Below are positions 28,603 through 40,478 of a stretch of 64,000 bases of DNA, one piece after another. The stretch is from Hypomesus transpacificus. Taxonomy: Eukaryota > Chordata > Actinopteri > Osmeriformes > Osmeridae. Numbering within the stretch: the stretch's first letter is position 1; the number at the start of each line of letters is the position of its first letter. The notes under the pieces were generated by a model that did no database searches, was not told the DNA's origin, and was given only the letters and a program-made list of their open reading frames with translations. The stretch is taken from assembly GCF_021917145.1 (NCBI RefSeq), contig NC_061068.1, positions 9,737,724 to 9,801,723 on the forward strand. Reading direction: 5' to 3'. The translations under genes were made by a program, and so were the position numbers.

Positions 28603-31600
28603 ATGCTGTTATTTGTCGAGGTAGGCTATGTCGTCATTGCTGCAAGCCATGCTTCTGAAAAGTTTGGTTTAATCATATTGCGCCCGCTAATGTTGGAAAT
28701 ACTGGTATTATTAATACTCTTATATGGGTCACAGTTTACATTCACTGTTGGCCATTCGTTTGTATGCAAAGCTAGTCTTAGTCAACTATTTTAGTGTAGT
28801 TGGATGATGGCTACCGTATGTCTTACTGCCATCCAAAGGTCAGTAGTAAGGCTAGTATGACTCAATCGTGTAGCGTAACAATTGTCGCTAACCCACCACC
28901 AACGTTATAGCTCAATAATACAGAAGTGAATAACTAGGGTATAACTTATTTCGTTTGTATAGGGCGTTAATTGACACATTTTTAGATTAGTTACGTATTA
29001 CATTTGCTTCGGAGCGCTGTATTGCCCTCGGTTTGAGTGACTGATACTAACCACCTAATCAGATAAGCTCTTAGAAAGGCTCGACTATTTTAAACATCAA
29101 GTTGGTACATGGAGAAGCGACCCACGCAGATGCACTATTACCACAGATGCTTGGGGAAAAATACATGCTGCTTGTAAAAAGCAGGCGATATATTAGTTAT
29201 GCATACAAGTCTGCGGATTTCAAGGTGCCCTCAAACGACTACAGTAGTAATGTGCAAATATTTAGGCCTTTTGCTTTGTGTGGATCTGACTTTGTTCTTC
29301 AAGGACAAATATGTAATTTGAAGCTTAGTGAATGGCCACTCATCAGAATGAGAACTTCCACTCTTCTGGCCTTGTACCCCCCCCCCCCCCCCACACACAC
29401 ACCACACACACTTTTAGTATGACCCTTCTAGTGCAATGTTGACATGAATGAAAACACTGCCCAAAGTTGAAAACTGTGTTTAGATTTACGAATATCTTCA
29501 TATGTTCTATCTTCTGTACAAATTTGTTTAGGCTTAATTGGGTCTGTATGTCAATTGTGCAGGTCACCACAAAAGGAGCTGGCTTGAACCCCAACGCCAA
29601 AGTGTGGCAAGAGGTCTCTGGCCCCCAGGACCAGGTTCCAGAGGAAGGGACCGAAGGTTCCCACTGGCAGCACACCTCCCCTTCTTCTGCTGAAATGACT
29701 GAGGGTGAGAACCATGCACACGGTGTGCTTGTAGTTACAGCTACCAGTGACCGACACAAATCTTCTCCACATGTCTACTGAGACCTTGTGCTGCCCTTTT
29801 GACTTTCAGTCTAATCACAGTTTTTTCATGTGCCGTCTTGGGAGACGGGATGGGGGCTTTTACAGATTATGCCTATGGAATCAGGGCCTGAAATCGTTTT
29901 TAACCCTGTTTTCTGAGGCACTGAAACCAAATCAGGATTACATTATCAGGCAGGTCCAACCTTGACGCTGACTCCCTCTGGTTTCCCAGTCTTATCTTGT
30001 TCATGCCTCTTGTCTTTCTGACTACTCAGAGACTCCCCCTGCTGTGGGGAAGGAGTATAGCATAGAGTATTGTGATCTGTCAGACAGCAGTGCTGCTGTG
30101 ACCCCTGGGGGAGTGATGAATGGCCTGGACCACTCTGAGCTGGCCTTTCCCCTTTATGAGCCCCTGACTGACCCAACAGGTGAGGAAGCAGTGATCAACA
30201 CCAGATGGTACAGAGAGCACTAGACATTTTGCACTAAGGAGTGTTAATTTTGCTGTATTAACGTTGTTTAATTTATGATGCTTTTGGAACTCCTATTTTA
30301 ATAATTAGTTTGATACTTTGTAAATTGACTGATTTGAAGCACAGAGGATAATAATGTTTGTTTCTGGCCTGTTTAGTAGTGGAGGGAGAGGTTCTGGAAC
30401 AGCAGCAGCAGCAGCCGCTCTCTGAAGAGAGCCTGTGTGAGTCCCTGAAGAAACAGCTGGAGTTCTGCTTCTCCAGGTGAGGGACCAAACAAAACCCGCA
30501 GCTGATGTTGATTTAGAAGTTTCTGGGTGTTCCGTTCAGGCTCATTATTGTGTCTGTCAATTTGTGTGTTTGTGTGCAGAGAGAATCTGTGTAAGGACCT
30601 GTACCTGATGTCCCAGATGGACAGCGATCAATTTGTCCCCATCTGGACGATCGCCAGCATGGAGGACATCAAGGTTCTCACTACTGACATGGACCTCATC
30701 CTCAAAGTGCTGAGAGGTAAACCCCGGCCTCCTAGGAACTGGAACCTAGCCTAGATCTTTCCCTCTAATCCATTTGTGCACTTTGATGTGCGTGGAGATG
30801 GTGTCAACATCTCTTGCTCTTGGTTCCAGCCTCTCCAATGGTGCAAGTAGATGAGACGGGGGAGAGGGTACGACCCAACCACAAGCGCTGCATCATCATC
30901 CTGAGGGAGGTCCCCGAGACCACGCCTGTGGAGGTAAGGAAGGGTACATGGCCTGGTCAAAAGTTGAAGGGGATTAGATGGAGCTTTGTTCTTTTGTGGT
31001 TGTTTGCGTACTACCCTCAGCGTGAGTGTGTGTGTGGGAGTCAGCTGGCTAAGCGGTTAGGGAATCGGACTAGTAATCTGAAGGTTGCTAGATCGATTCC
31101 CGGCCGTGGCAAATTACGTTGTGTCCTTGGGCAAGGTACTTCACCCTACTTGCCTCGGGGGGAATGTACTTACTGTAAGTCGCTCTGGATAAGAGCGTCT
31201 GCTAAATGACTAAATGTAAATGTAATGTGTAGCTTTATGAGCTACCTCCTGATTGTGTTTCTGTCTCTCCAGGAAGTGGAGGCCCTGTTCCAGAATGAGA
31301 ACTGTCCAAAAGTGATTAGTGTTGAATTTGCACACAACAACAACTGGTACATAACATTCCAGTCGGACACAGATGCACAACAGGTATGGTTTTATTATTT
31401 GCAGCTGTCGATATTAGTATTTTAGCATCTACATGATATAGTACTGTGTGTGTGTATGTAGTATAACTACACACTCCACCCATCACTTACCCTAACAGGA
31501 ATGCAATATGCTGCAAAACCCAACTCTTTTCTGAATCAGAGGCAAAATAAATATGTACAACACTTCTAATATCAAATTTGCCTCCTCTGGCAAAAAGTGT

Positions 31601-34600
31601 ATGAAGAACGTGTATGAAGGGAATTTCTGATCTAACTTTATATAACCAGTTCACTGACTTATTCATCTTCCTCCACCAGGCCCACAGATACCTAAGAGAG
31701 GAAGTCAAAACATTTCAGGGAAAACCCATTATGGTGAGTATTGTACATACTCATCCAGACAGGGTTCGGGGAGTCTAATGCATGCAGTAGGCAGCTTGTA
31801 TGAGGTCAGGGAGTTGCAGTTGTTGATGGGATATCTGTTGGCTACCCTGAAAGGTGACCCTTCCTTTTTTTTCATGTCTAATGGTGTGATAAGGATCTAG
31901 CCAATAAGGTGCCAAAGGCCTTGACCTCACTTGGCTTCCTTGATATGGCACGCTTCACATTCAGTCAACCATCACTTTAAAAACCTTTATGTTGCCAATG
32001 ATGACTCAATGATTCCATTTAACATGGAAATATTATACACACATGCCCAGATATGATCTTACAATTGATTAGCAAAGCCTTTTATCCATTGCTCAAGTTT
32101 CAGCAAGCTCTGCCATCCCCCCTGTGATGATCAGTATCGCGCTTGGAAGGACCCAGGTTCACCGTGGCTGTGGAGGGGCTCTTCTCTTTAAATCTCCATC
32201 TTTATTCCTGTCTAACTTCCCTCTCTATTACTCTCACTCATCATCATCTTTCTCCTCTCCTCTCCATCAGCACAGTGTTCTCTGGCCTAGTGACCGTGAG
32301 ATTATGAGATCTGAGGGGAACTAGAAGTGCAGCTTCCACAAAATGGGACAGGGAACTGGATTGGAACTGTTTTCTGTTTGTTAATGTTCTAATGTGTGCA
32401 CTAATGCTCTATTCTTCTTCCTCTCTGTATGTACACACACACACACACAATGTCCTTCCTCTTCTCAAGGCACGAATCAAGGCCATCAGTACATTCTACG
32501 CTAAGAATGGCTACCGCAGCGTGGACTCCAGCGTGTACAGCCAGCACTCCCAGAACCAGAACCAGTACAGCCCCCCCGTCTACATGCAGCAGATGTACAA
32601 CCCCCCCCAGCAGTACCCGCTCTACCCTCTGGTGCCCCCCACATGGAACCCCTCACCCACTCCTTACTTTGAGACACCACTGGTAAGTAGACGTCTCTGC
32701 ATGTTTCTTTAGAGCAGTGGTCACCAACCTTTTTAGGCCAAAGATCACCGACCTTTGCCTTGGTGACCCGAAGATCTACCTATTGAGGCGTTGAGAGACA
32801 GAACAGACTCCAGACTGAACTTACAACTTAACTTTATATTTGGCCTTATTGTAATTGAATGAAATCAAACACTTTGTGAACAATATGAACAAGAAAAAAC
32901 ACTTTTGCAATGAGCAGGCTGGATATGAACGGTTTTATTTATAAACTGAAGTTACAACACAACACTGACAAATTTCTCATGTGACAAGTCAGTGTGATGG
33001 CTGTGACTGAACACTGTCTGTGAGTGCCTTGTAGTTTGGCTCATAAGCAGAGACAGCCAGTCTGAGGCAGTCTGTGAGGTGTCTGTCAGTAAGCCGGCTC
33101 CTGTACTTGGATTTGGTGATTTTCATCTGTGAAAATGCCATTTCACAGAGGTAGGTCGATCCAAAGTAGGCACTCACTTTTAGTGCACATGCACTGAGGA
33201 GAGGAAACTTCTCTCGGCTGACAAGTCCCCAAATGTCACTGTCCCTTGACCTGGCTTTCAGCTCAATGTCATTTTGCAAATCAAGCATCTCCATGTCCAC
33301 TCCACTTGGCAAAGCAAATGCTTTCTCGAATTGGTCTGCAACCTCCTCTGTATTAATAGGCAGGAATGGGTTTGAAAGAAATGCAGCAATATCCTTCATG
33401 ATTTCTAACTCACCAAAACGTCGACTGAACTCCGCTGCCAGTTTGTCCAGGTGCACACAGTACTGCTCAGGGTGAAAGTCAGAAGAGTCTTTGATGGACT
33501 GTGACATTTTTTCCAGGTTTGTAAAGTGTGTCAGCGTCCCTTTCCTCAGATTCGTGGTCCAGACACAGAGTTTGGCCTTGAACGCAGTCACTGCGCTGAT
33601 CATGTGGAGGAGGTGCCGGTCTTTTCCCTGGAGTTCGTGGTTGAGCGAGTTCAGTTTTCCGGTTAGGTCCGTCAGAAACCCCAGGTCCAGTAGCAATGCA
33701 TCCGTTGAAAGTTCCTCGTGCTCCTCGTTCCTTTTCGACAGAAACGTCTTAATCTCAGGCAGCAAGTCAACAAATCGCTGCAGCACTTTTCCGCGACTCA
33801 ACCACCTGACATCAGCATGCAGAAGCAGGTCTCCATACGCCGAATCGAGCTCATCCAATAACGCCTTGAATAAGCGATGCTGAAGCGCTTTTGCTCAAAT
33901 CGAGTTTACCACTTTGACCACCAGTGACATGACATGAGAAAAGTCCACAACTTTCCCAGCCAAGGCTTGCTGATGAATCACACAGTGATACTTCATGAAG
34001 TCGGGGAAATCCGGATCATTACGGCACAGTGCTATAAAACCAGCGTGCACACCGCACATTGCCGGTGCCCCATCGGTAGTGATTGCCACCAGTTTCTGAA
34101 TGGGGATGTTCTTTTCACGGACATAGCTTTTAAAAACGTTGTAAATATCCTCACCTCTCGTTCTCTCTTTTAATTGGAGAAGAGTGAGGAAGTCCTCCTT
34201 TGTTGTAAAGTCCTGGAAAGCCATTCTGACAAATACAACAAGCTGAGCCGTGTCCATTACATCCAGCGATTCATCAAACTGCAGTGAAAAATATTCACAG
34301 AGTGACAAGTCCTCCAACACCTGTTGACCAACGTTATCCGACAGTAACTCGATCCTTCGTGTCACTGTTGTAGGACCAAGAGGCACAGCACGGAATGCAG
34401 CTTTTATGTCCTCTTTGTTTTTGAAGGTGCTGCAAACAGTCTCTGCGGTGACGGTCAATAGTTCCTTAAACAAATCCCCATCTGTAAAAGGTCTCTTGTG
34501 TTTAGCCAAAATGTGGCTAATACGAAATGACGCCTCAGTTGCAGCCTTACTTTGAGACGTAGGTTGTGAGAAAAGCGACTGTTGAGCCTTCAACTCCACT

Positions 34601-37600
34601 TTCAGCTCCTGAACTTTTTTGGCGCGGATTGTGTCTTTGGTGGATAGCAGTCTTTGAATTTCGGATGGTTAGTGTTGTGGTGCCGCTCCAAATTCCCTCG
34701 CTTAGACAGTGCCTGTGGCTGGTGGCACAACATACACACACTCTTGTCTTTTACCAAGGTAAAGATGAATTCCTCCTCCCATTCATGATGGAAACTGTAG
34801 TTTTTCGCCCTCTTTCGTGGTGCCTCTGCCATGCTTGCTAACACTATGTGGACAACACGGCCGGGTAAATAAACAAACCAACGGCAACCACGCCCACAGG
34901 TATCCTGGGATAGCAGGTCTCTCAAAGGTCGTCTTCGGGAAAAAACGCCCATTTATTCTGTCGGTGAATTGCTTTGCTTGCAACACGCACAGGCCAATAT
35001 GCAAATCCAGGTACAAGAGAACGCGCGTTCAGTTTAAGAATCCTCCGCGTTCATGAATTAGTCGGAGATCAGTATTTCTGAAATTATTTTGGAGATCGAC
35101 AGGGAAAGTCTCCGAAATCGACACGTCGATCGCGATCGACAGGTTGGCGACCTCTGCTTTAGAGGCTTGTTCTTTACACAAAGACCTTTGACCCCCCCCC
35201 CAACTGACCCAATGATGACAACTGAACGCATTGAGGGATTTCAGGCACTGAGCTAACCACATGGGTCTAATCTACTCCCTCCCCCCTCCAACTCCTCTCT
35301 TCCCCGTCTCCCCTCTTCCTCTCTCCTCCTACGTGGTTAGTATCAGGGGCCTGCCCAGTGACCAGTAAGATTATGAGATCTGAGGGTCTACAGTGGGGGT
35401 CTGAGCCATGGGTGCTCTTGCATCCTGTTTCACCCTACAGGTGATGCAGCATGGCTCAGCTGTAAGTCATACCCATAACGCTGCATGCCAGGGTCACAGT
35501 CTTGATGACATAAGGAAATGTAGTCCTCTTCTGTCTGTCTGAATCAGCTTGTCCTCAGCCACGCCTAATAAGTCATGCTGTGTTGAAAATAGCTGTTGGT
35601 AATTGATGACCTTTTTGGCACCGTGAGAATTCTAGCTAATTAAGCTGTTTTATCCCCCTCCCCCCGATCCAGGCCCCATTCCCCAACAGTGGCTTTAACG
35701 GCTTCAGCACCTCTGGAAACTACAAGCTAGGCTCCAGTCCCCTGGGCCTGGGCCGGCCCTTCAACAGGACCCGGTAGGTCTCCATCAGGGTGTGGTGCTC
35801 CAGCTCAGAAGCACACTAGATGGGATCCAGTGAACAGTTCACTTCCTACCCGTGACAAATGTACTTGTATTATATTGGCTGTTAATAATTAGTTGCATCT
35901 TACCTTCCCCATTCCACAGTGCCCCCCTCTATTCCAGGAAAAATGTAATCAATGCCTACAGGTATACATGATCACATGTATTTGCCATTAGTATGTGTCT
36001 CACTGCATCACGGTATCATCTACATCAGGGTTCCCCAATTAGATTTCCAAAAGGGCCAAATGTGGTCATGCATGCCAAGCCAAGGGCCAACATGTTAGTT
36101 TTTTTGACAGTTTTATGCGCGGATGTTACTTCTATTATGATTTTATAATTATTAGTAGTGGTGTTAGGAGTCACACAAAGAACAATTTACTCTGGAAACA
36201 AAATTTGTCCAAAACCGACTATTAAATTAAGAAATGCCCCTGGAGCATATTCTGTGGAAACAGTCGGCAAACAAAAATTCCAGCAAACAACAGACAGCTG
36301 TTCCATGTCGGTTTGGTCACAGGACAAGTCTATTGCTAGTGAGAATGCTTCTGTTTTCCTCAAATCGGTGAGTAGACTAGAAAAACACTCCTCCCCTAAA
36401 ACGTTGACTCTTCTGGTTGCCATGTTAGCTGACAGCGGAACTTGCAGCGGAACAGCTCAACAACTAGTTTTTTTATTTTCTCTTGGTTTAAAACTTAAAC
36501 TGCCATGTCGATTGCACATTGTTTAATTAAGTCGGCATCGGCGAATGGCTTCTTAGCTCTTGCAAGCTTACAAGAAACGTGTAACGAGGCAGCTGTTGTG
36601 CTGTCTTGTGCCGATGTTGTATTACACATAGTTAAAACCAAGTGCTTGTATGATGTTCACATGCTTGCAATTTTTTGTTTGCGTTGGTCAGATTTTTCTG
36701 GATAGTTTGCATTAAAACTGGCAGCATGAATAGAGTTAAGGCTGTCGGTTTGGGCCAAACATTTGGCTCTTGCGGGCCGTATCTGGCCCCAAGGCCGCTA
36801 ATTGGGCATGGCTGATCTAAATTAAGGGGTCCTTCAGGGAGTGCTACAGTGTGGGGTTCCTTTTCTCATGGATGTGAAAGCAAAGCTTTTCCAGCTAAGC
36901 TGTGATAGCACTTTCAGATTATGGCATTGTGTCTATCTGGGGTGTGGAACGTTTTTAGCTTGAAATTGGAGCAAACTAAAACCACTCAGAAACTGAGCAG
37001 GAGCATGCATTAAAAGCCCCCACAACATCCATCTAAGTGTTCACTTTGAGTGCCTTGTCTGCATGATCCTTACCCATGAACCAACTGGACCCTCATCTTT
37101 TAAATCTGTAAAAGCCATCATTGTGACAGTCCCCTCTGTTGTCAGGAACCACGTGAAAAGCCAGCCCAGGCCTGGTGACGTGCCCTCCCCTCCCTGTGTG
37201 ACCCCAGTCCCACTGGTGGATGGTCTGTCTGGCCCCTCCAGCACCCAGCCCCCCAGAACTGCAGCCGGAGGCCCTCTGCACAGCACCCAAGAGCCTGCTT
37301 CTCCCCTCACCCTCAGGGATACCATGCCACTGACCTCAGATGCCAGTGCAGACCTGGGCATAGCTGGCCGTGGCCGGTGAGTCCTTAACCATCACACACC
37401 ACCTTGTATAGCACAGAGGGGATTGATGGGGATTCACCCTTTCTTATTCTATTAGTTCAACTTGGCCCAGTGAAAGGCCCGATGAGTAGACGTGGTCATT
37501 CAAACGCCTTCCTCCTTTCACAAACATACAGTATATGACATTAAAATCATGCCACCTCTAATGAGGTTTTGTAACCTTTCCACATCAGGTCTGCACTGCG

Positions 37601-38959
37601 GCAGATCATCCATCATCAACTGTGTCTGTAACAATGACATTATTTTTCAGGAGAGGAAGCTACAGAGGTGTGCGGAGGCGGAGAGAAGACGAGCGGAGCA
37701 CGGTCAGTAGAAAGATTCTCTTTGGTTTCTGCTCTCATCCCAGAAGAAGCACTGTTGATGGACTTTGTGTAACAGAGCTCTTGTTTTGATATGCAGAGGT
37801 CCCTCCCCTTGGCTGAGGTCAAGCTACCGCCTCCCAAGTTTGACCTGGCAACCTCCAACTTCCCCCCGTTGCCAGGGTGTGTAGTCAGTACGCAGGGAGA
37901 GACTGTGCTAGAGACACGCATGTCTGACGTGGTGCGAGGTCTTAAGGCTAGCGACAAGGTAATGTGGCAGTTCATTTAATTTGAATGTGCCTACATGACA
38001 TGTGTGGTGTCAATAGTTGGACATTGTTGTAATGCTTCCCAAATCAAGTCTTCTTATTTTCAGTTTGAGGTCAAACAAGAGAGCCCGGTGCCCCCCTGCA
38101 GTGCCCAGCAGGACAGTGTGAACACCCCAAGTCCCACTGCAACAACCCCCAAAGCTACTCCACCCACTGTGGAGCCCCCTGTCCCAAGGTACTGCACAGC
38201 AGCACATGACACATGCATTCATGAAATAAAGTCTCAAACTATTCTAGTAATCGTTATCCTCTCTGGCCTGGGTAGTGTTGCTCATCAGATAAAGGATGTG
38301 GAAACGTCCGAACCTCCAGCCCCTAAGGAGACAGCCCCGCCCCCTGCACCAGCCGCCTCTCTGCCAGCCTCACCTCCGCCTGTGCCTGCTAGCAAACCCG
38401 CCCGCAGCCAGCCAGTGTGCCCCACAACCACGACCCCCACTGTCTCTGTCCTCACGCCTGCACAGGTAAGTCTTGGGGAAGTTTAATTGGGTGGAATCTG
38501 TCAGTGCCCATGTCTGCGGCTCTTTACCGATCCTCTGTTCTTCCATCCTCGTGTCTGCTCCTCCAGGAGCCAAGGAAGCTGAGCTATGCTGAAGTGTGCC
38601 AGCGGCCAGCCAAGGACCCGCCACCCACACCCAGCCTATCGCCTCCCCCACCCACCCCCTCTCCAACCAGCCAACCCCTGAGGGAGTTGCGGGTTAACAA
38701 GGTAGAAGAGTCCGCCTCATCTCCCAGCAGCAATTCTGACAGGTCAGAGAAACCCTATGAGAGAAACGGTGAAGGCCGTGCCGCCCGTGCCCCACTGGGC
38801 TCATACCGTGGAGGCAACCGTGACACCCGTGGTGGGGTGGGGCTAAAGATCCGCGATCATCATCAGAGATCCTATCCCATTGGTCGACGAATCTCCCCTC
38901 AGGGAGGTGCCAGACGGAGTGGCAAGGAGCAGAATATTCCCCCTCGATCACCAAAGTAG
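28603..38959 (+). CDS. larp4: La-related protein 4 (RNA-binding), 16 coding exons
   Basis: Cytoplasmic protein that binds poly(A) RNA and poly(A)-binding protein and stabilises mRNA. Exons: 28603-28620, 29563-29704, 30030-30179, 30377-30476, 30580-30716, 30830-30933, 31273-31383, 31680-31733, 32470-32682, 35673-35773, 37146-37376, 37651-37702, 37797-37958, 38064-38188, 38276-38465, 38567-38959; about 760 aa against 724 in human. The N-terminus MLLFVEV is shared with mammals. The variant PAM2 motif is [10 protein letters not shown] (residues about 12-21). The La motif contains [20 protein letters not shown], and the RRM runs from [13 protein letters not shown] to [11 protein letters not shown]. 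The C-terminus has an Arg-rich patch, [25 protein letters not shown] and the conserved end [13 protein letters not shown] short QQQQQ run sits before the La motif. Intron 9 carries a hAT element. The acceptor at 38276 was chosen because the AG at 38286-38288 would create an in-frame stop. Confidence 0.95.
29380..29410. repeat. Poly-C plus (CA)n in larp4 intron 1
   Basis: A run of about 14 C followed by CA repeats. Confidence 0.8.
31037..31227 (+). mobile_element. tRNA-derived SINE, copy 2 (plus orientation)
   Basis: Head ggagtcagctggctaagcgg with a B-box-like segment near 31090, body ccttgggcaaggtacttcac, tail gctctGGATAagagcgtctg followed by short taaatg repeats. It lies in larp4 intron 6 (30934-31272). 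This is the best preserved of the three full-length copies. Confidence 0.9.
32289..32317 (+). other. Duplicated intronic motif, copy A (larp4 intron 8)
   Basis: The segment starting agtgaccgtgagattatgag is repeated almost exactly at 35357. It follows a roughly 50-nt polypyrimidine tract ending in AG at 32270. Function unknown; see findings. Confidence 0.5.
32715..35156 (-). mobile_element. hAT-superfamily DNA transposon (2442 bp) with TIRs and 8-bp target duplication
   Basis: The left end is cagtggtcaccaacc and the right end is the inverse of cagaggtcgccaacc, so the terminal inverted repeats match at 13 of 15 positions. The element is flanked on both sides by a perfect 8-bp duplication ctttagag (32707-32714 and 35157-35164), the hallmark length for hAT. 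It is inserted antisense in larp4 intron 9 (32683-35672). It carries a damaged transposase gene. The intact ends and perfect duplication suggest a fairly recent insertion. Confidence 0.92.
32989..34832 (-). pseudogene. hAT transposase with BED-type zinc finger, broken by one frameshift and one TGA
   Basis: A start [10 protein letters not shown] at 34832 leads into a zinc-finger segment ([20 protein letters not shown], then further His). The RNase-H-like core has [15 protein letters not shown] and [12 protein letters not shown], and the C-terminus carries a hAT dimerisation-type block ending near [11 protein letters not shown]. Two lesions separate three open segments. A 1-nt frameshift lies near 34615-34640, where the first frame stops at 34602. 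A TGA lies at 33895-33897, after VVKVVNSI, with the frame continuing unchanged on both sides. The protein resembles the transposase-derived vertebrate genes of the GTF2IRD2/ZBED5/FAM200 group. It is not a functional host gene as it stands. Confidence 0.88.
35357..35386 (+). other. Duplicated intronic motif, copy B (larp4 intron 9)
   Basis: The segment starting agtgaccagtaagattatga mirrors copy A. It follows a C/T-rich tract of about 60 nt ending in AG at 35340 and contains a strong donor-like cca|gtaaga. Confidence 0.5.
36026..36814. mobile_element. Degenerate short hAT relic with imperfect TIRs and target duplication
   Basis: The left end is cagggttccccaattag and the inverse of the right end is cagccatgcccaattag (13 of 17 match). 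The flanks atctacat (36018-36025) and atctaaat (36815-36822) are a 7-of-8 target duplication. On the minus strand, 36187-36423 encodes a fragment with [16 protein letters not shown], like the core of hAT transposases. It is therefore an internally deleted copy of an older element. It lies in larp4 intron 10 (35774-37145). Confidence 0.75.
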
Positions 38960-40430
38960 ATAACAAAACAACAACAATCAGTGGACTTACAGGAAGAAAT
39001 CATCACAAATCTGTATACGTATATATGTATAAATGTATGTGTGTATGTATAGAGAGATATATGAACATATAAATATTATTGAATTGAAGAACTTAAGTGT
39101 TCTATAAGGTCCTCCTTTTGTTGTGCCCTACTCAGGCCAACGACTGGGAACGTCCACAAGTATAAATCTATTAGGTGCAGGGGTGTCGCACATGAATTCA
39201 ACTGGATAGATGGACCACGTAAGGGATGTTGAACAGCAGCTTCCATATGACACATTTGAAGGATTTGGGCAACCATTTTCCCCCTGGCTAAATCTGACTA
39301 TGCCTATTGTTGGTTGTAAATGGAGTTTTGGGGTAGGTAGTAATAAAACATGTTAACGCCATGCATATCCAGAGTACCGGTTTTGAAGAAAAACTAAGAC
39401 CTGTTTACACGCATGTGTAAACAAACTTGACATGCAATACAATAAGAATTGGAACTGTAGGGAGTAAACATCCTAATTAATTGGCATTGAAATATACTAG
39501 CTTTCCCTGAATTTTACAGATGGTTATTGGTTAAGTTTGTGAACTGAAATGTGTTTATGAAAAGGAACTCGTCATATCTGTAAGGTGGTTTAGCAAGCTG
39601 GTAGGTTTGTGATGGGAAGCTGCAGGTGATGGGAAGCTGCAGGTTTTGGTGAACCGACTGCATGTGACAGCTAGGAGTTGGAAATTGCTGTGGTAAGAAT
39701 GTCAGAATGCAGCATGAGGGGGTTATGTTTGTAATAATTGGCATGGTCTCATTTACAAATTATATTTTGACTATGGTACAAGTTTACTTGTGTCATGCAA
39801 ATATGGGAGAAATGAACCGATTTGTCTTTTATGACGTGAGACCTGTGACTTTGACATGAGGTTCTCGTCATTTTTAAACCCTCTGCCCAGTAGGTGATTG
39901 GTTTGGGTATGAGCTGAACAGGAAGAGGGGTATGGGTGTGGTGTGACTGCTTGAGAGGGCTGATGCCTGGATTGGTTTTGAGCTTGTTAAGAATTGGGCT
40001 GGCATTGTCCTCCTGGTGTAATATTGTACATATCTGTACATTTTTGGGGGCTCTGCAGTATGGTTGGTGAGTGTGTGTGTGTGTGTATATATGCATTTTT
40101 AAGAAACATTAACATTAATTATTCATTAATTGAGATTCATAAAGCAGCATAATTGGCTCCTTATTTTAAACTGGCTTGCAATGTCTTAACATTTTGTTAA
40201 GTACTATAAAGCATGACTTCTCCCCATGAACATACCTGCACAACAGTTTTGGGGCAGTCTTCCAGGCATTTAGATGGTTCATACTGGGATTGCATTGAGT
40301 TCTAATAGCATGCTGTGCAAATGAGCTGTCATATCCCTTTAAGAATCCCACTCATCCATTGAGAGCTCAGATCACTGTGGAATCTAACATTATAATGCAA
40401 TTATTTTGATAATGAAATTAAACTGTCATT

Positions 40431-40478
40431 ACATTTACATTACATTTAGCGGACGCTGTTATTATCCAGAGCAACGTA
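40431..40478 (-). mobile_element. Isolated SINE 3' tail
   Basis: On the minus strand, gctctGGATAataacagcg followed by tccgctaaatgtaatg matches the 3' tail of the SINEs in this window. The tRNA head is missing, typical of 5' truncation. Confidence 0.75.

Noticed and set aside
35205-35255. Box C/D snoRNA-like arrangement (atgatga ... ctga) in larp4 intron 9
   Set aside because: No terminal stem and too short a spacing; motifs this small occur by chance.
35920-35944. 25-nt candidate larp4 exon after the exon at 35673
   Set aside because: Splice signals look reasonable, but inclusion would put the next exon (37146) out of frame, whereas direct joining of 35773 to 37146 is in frame and matches LARP4.
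38288-38465. Alternative larp4 acceptor at the AG ending at 38288
   Set aside because: Joining 38188 to 38289 creates an immediate stop; the acceptor at 38275 keeps the frame.
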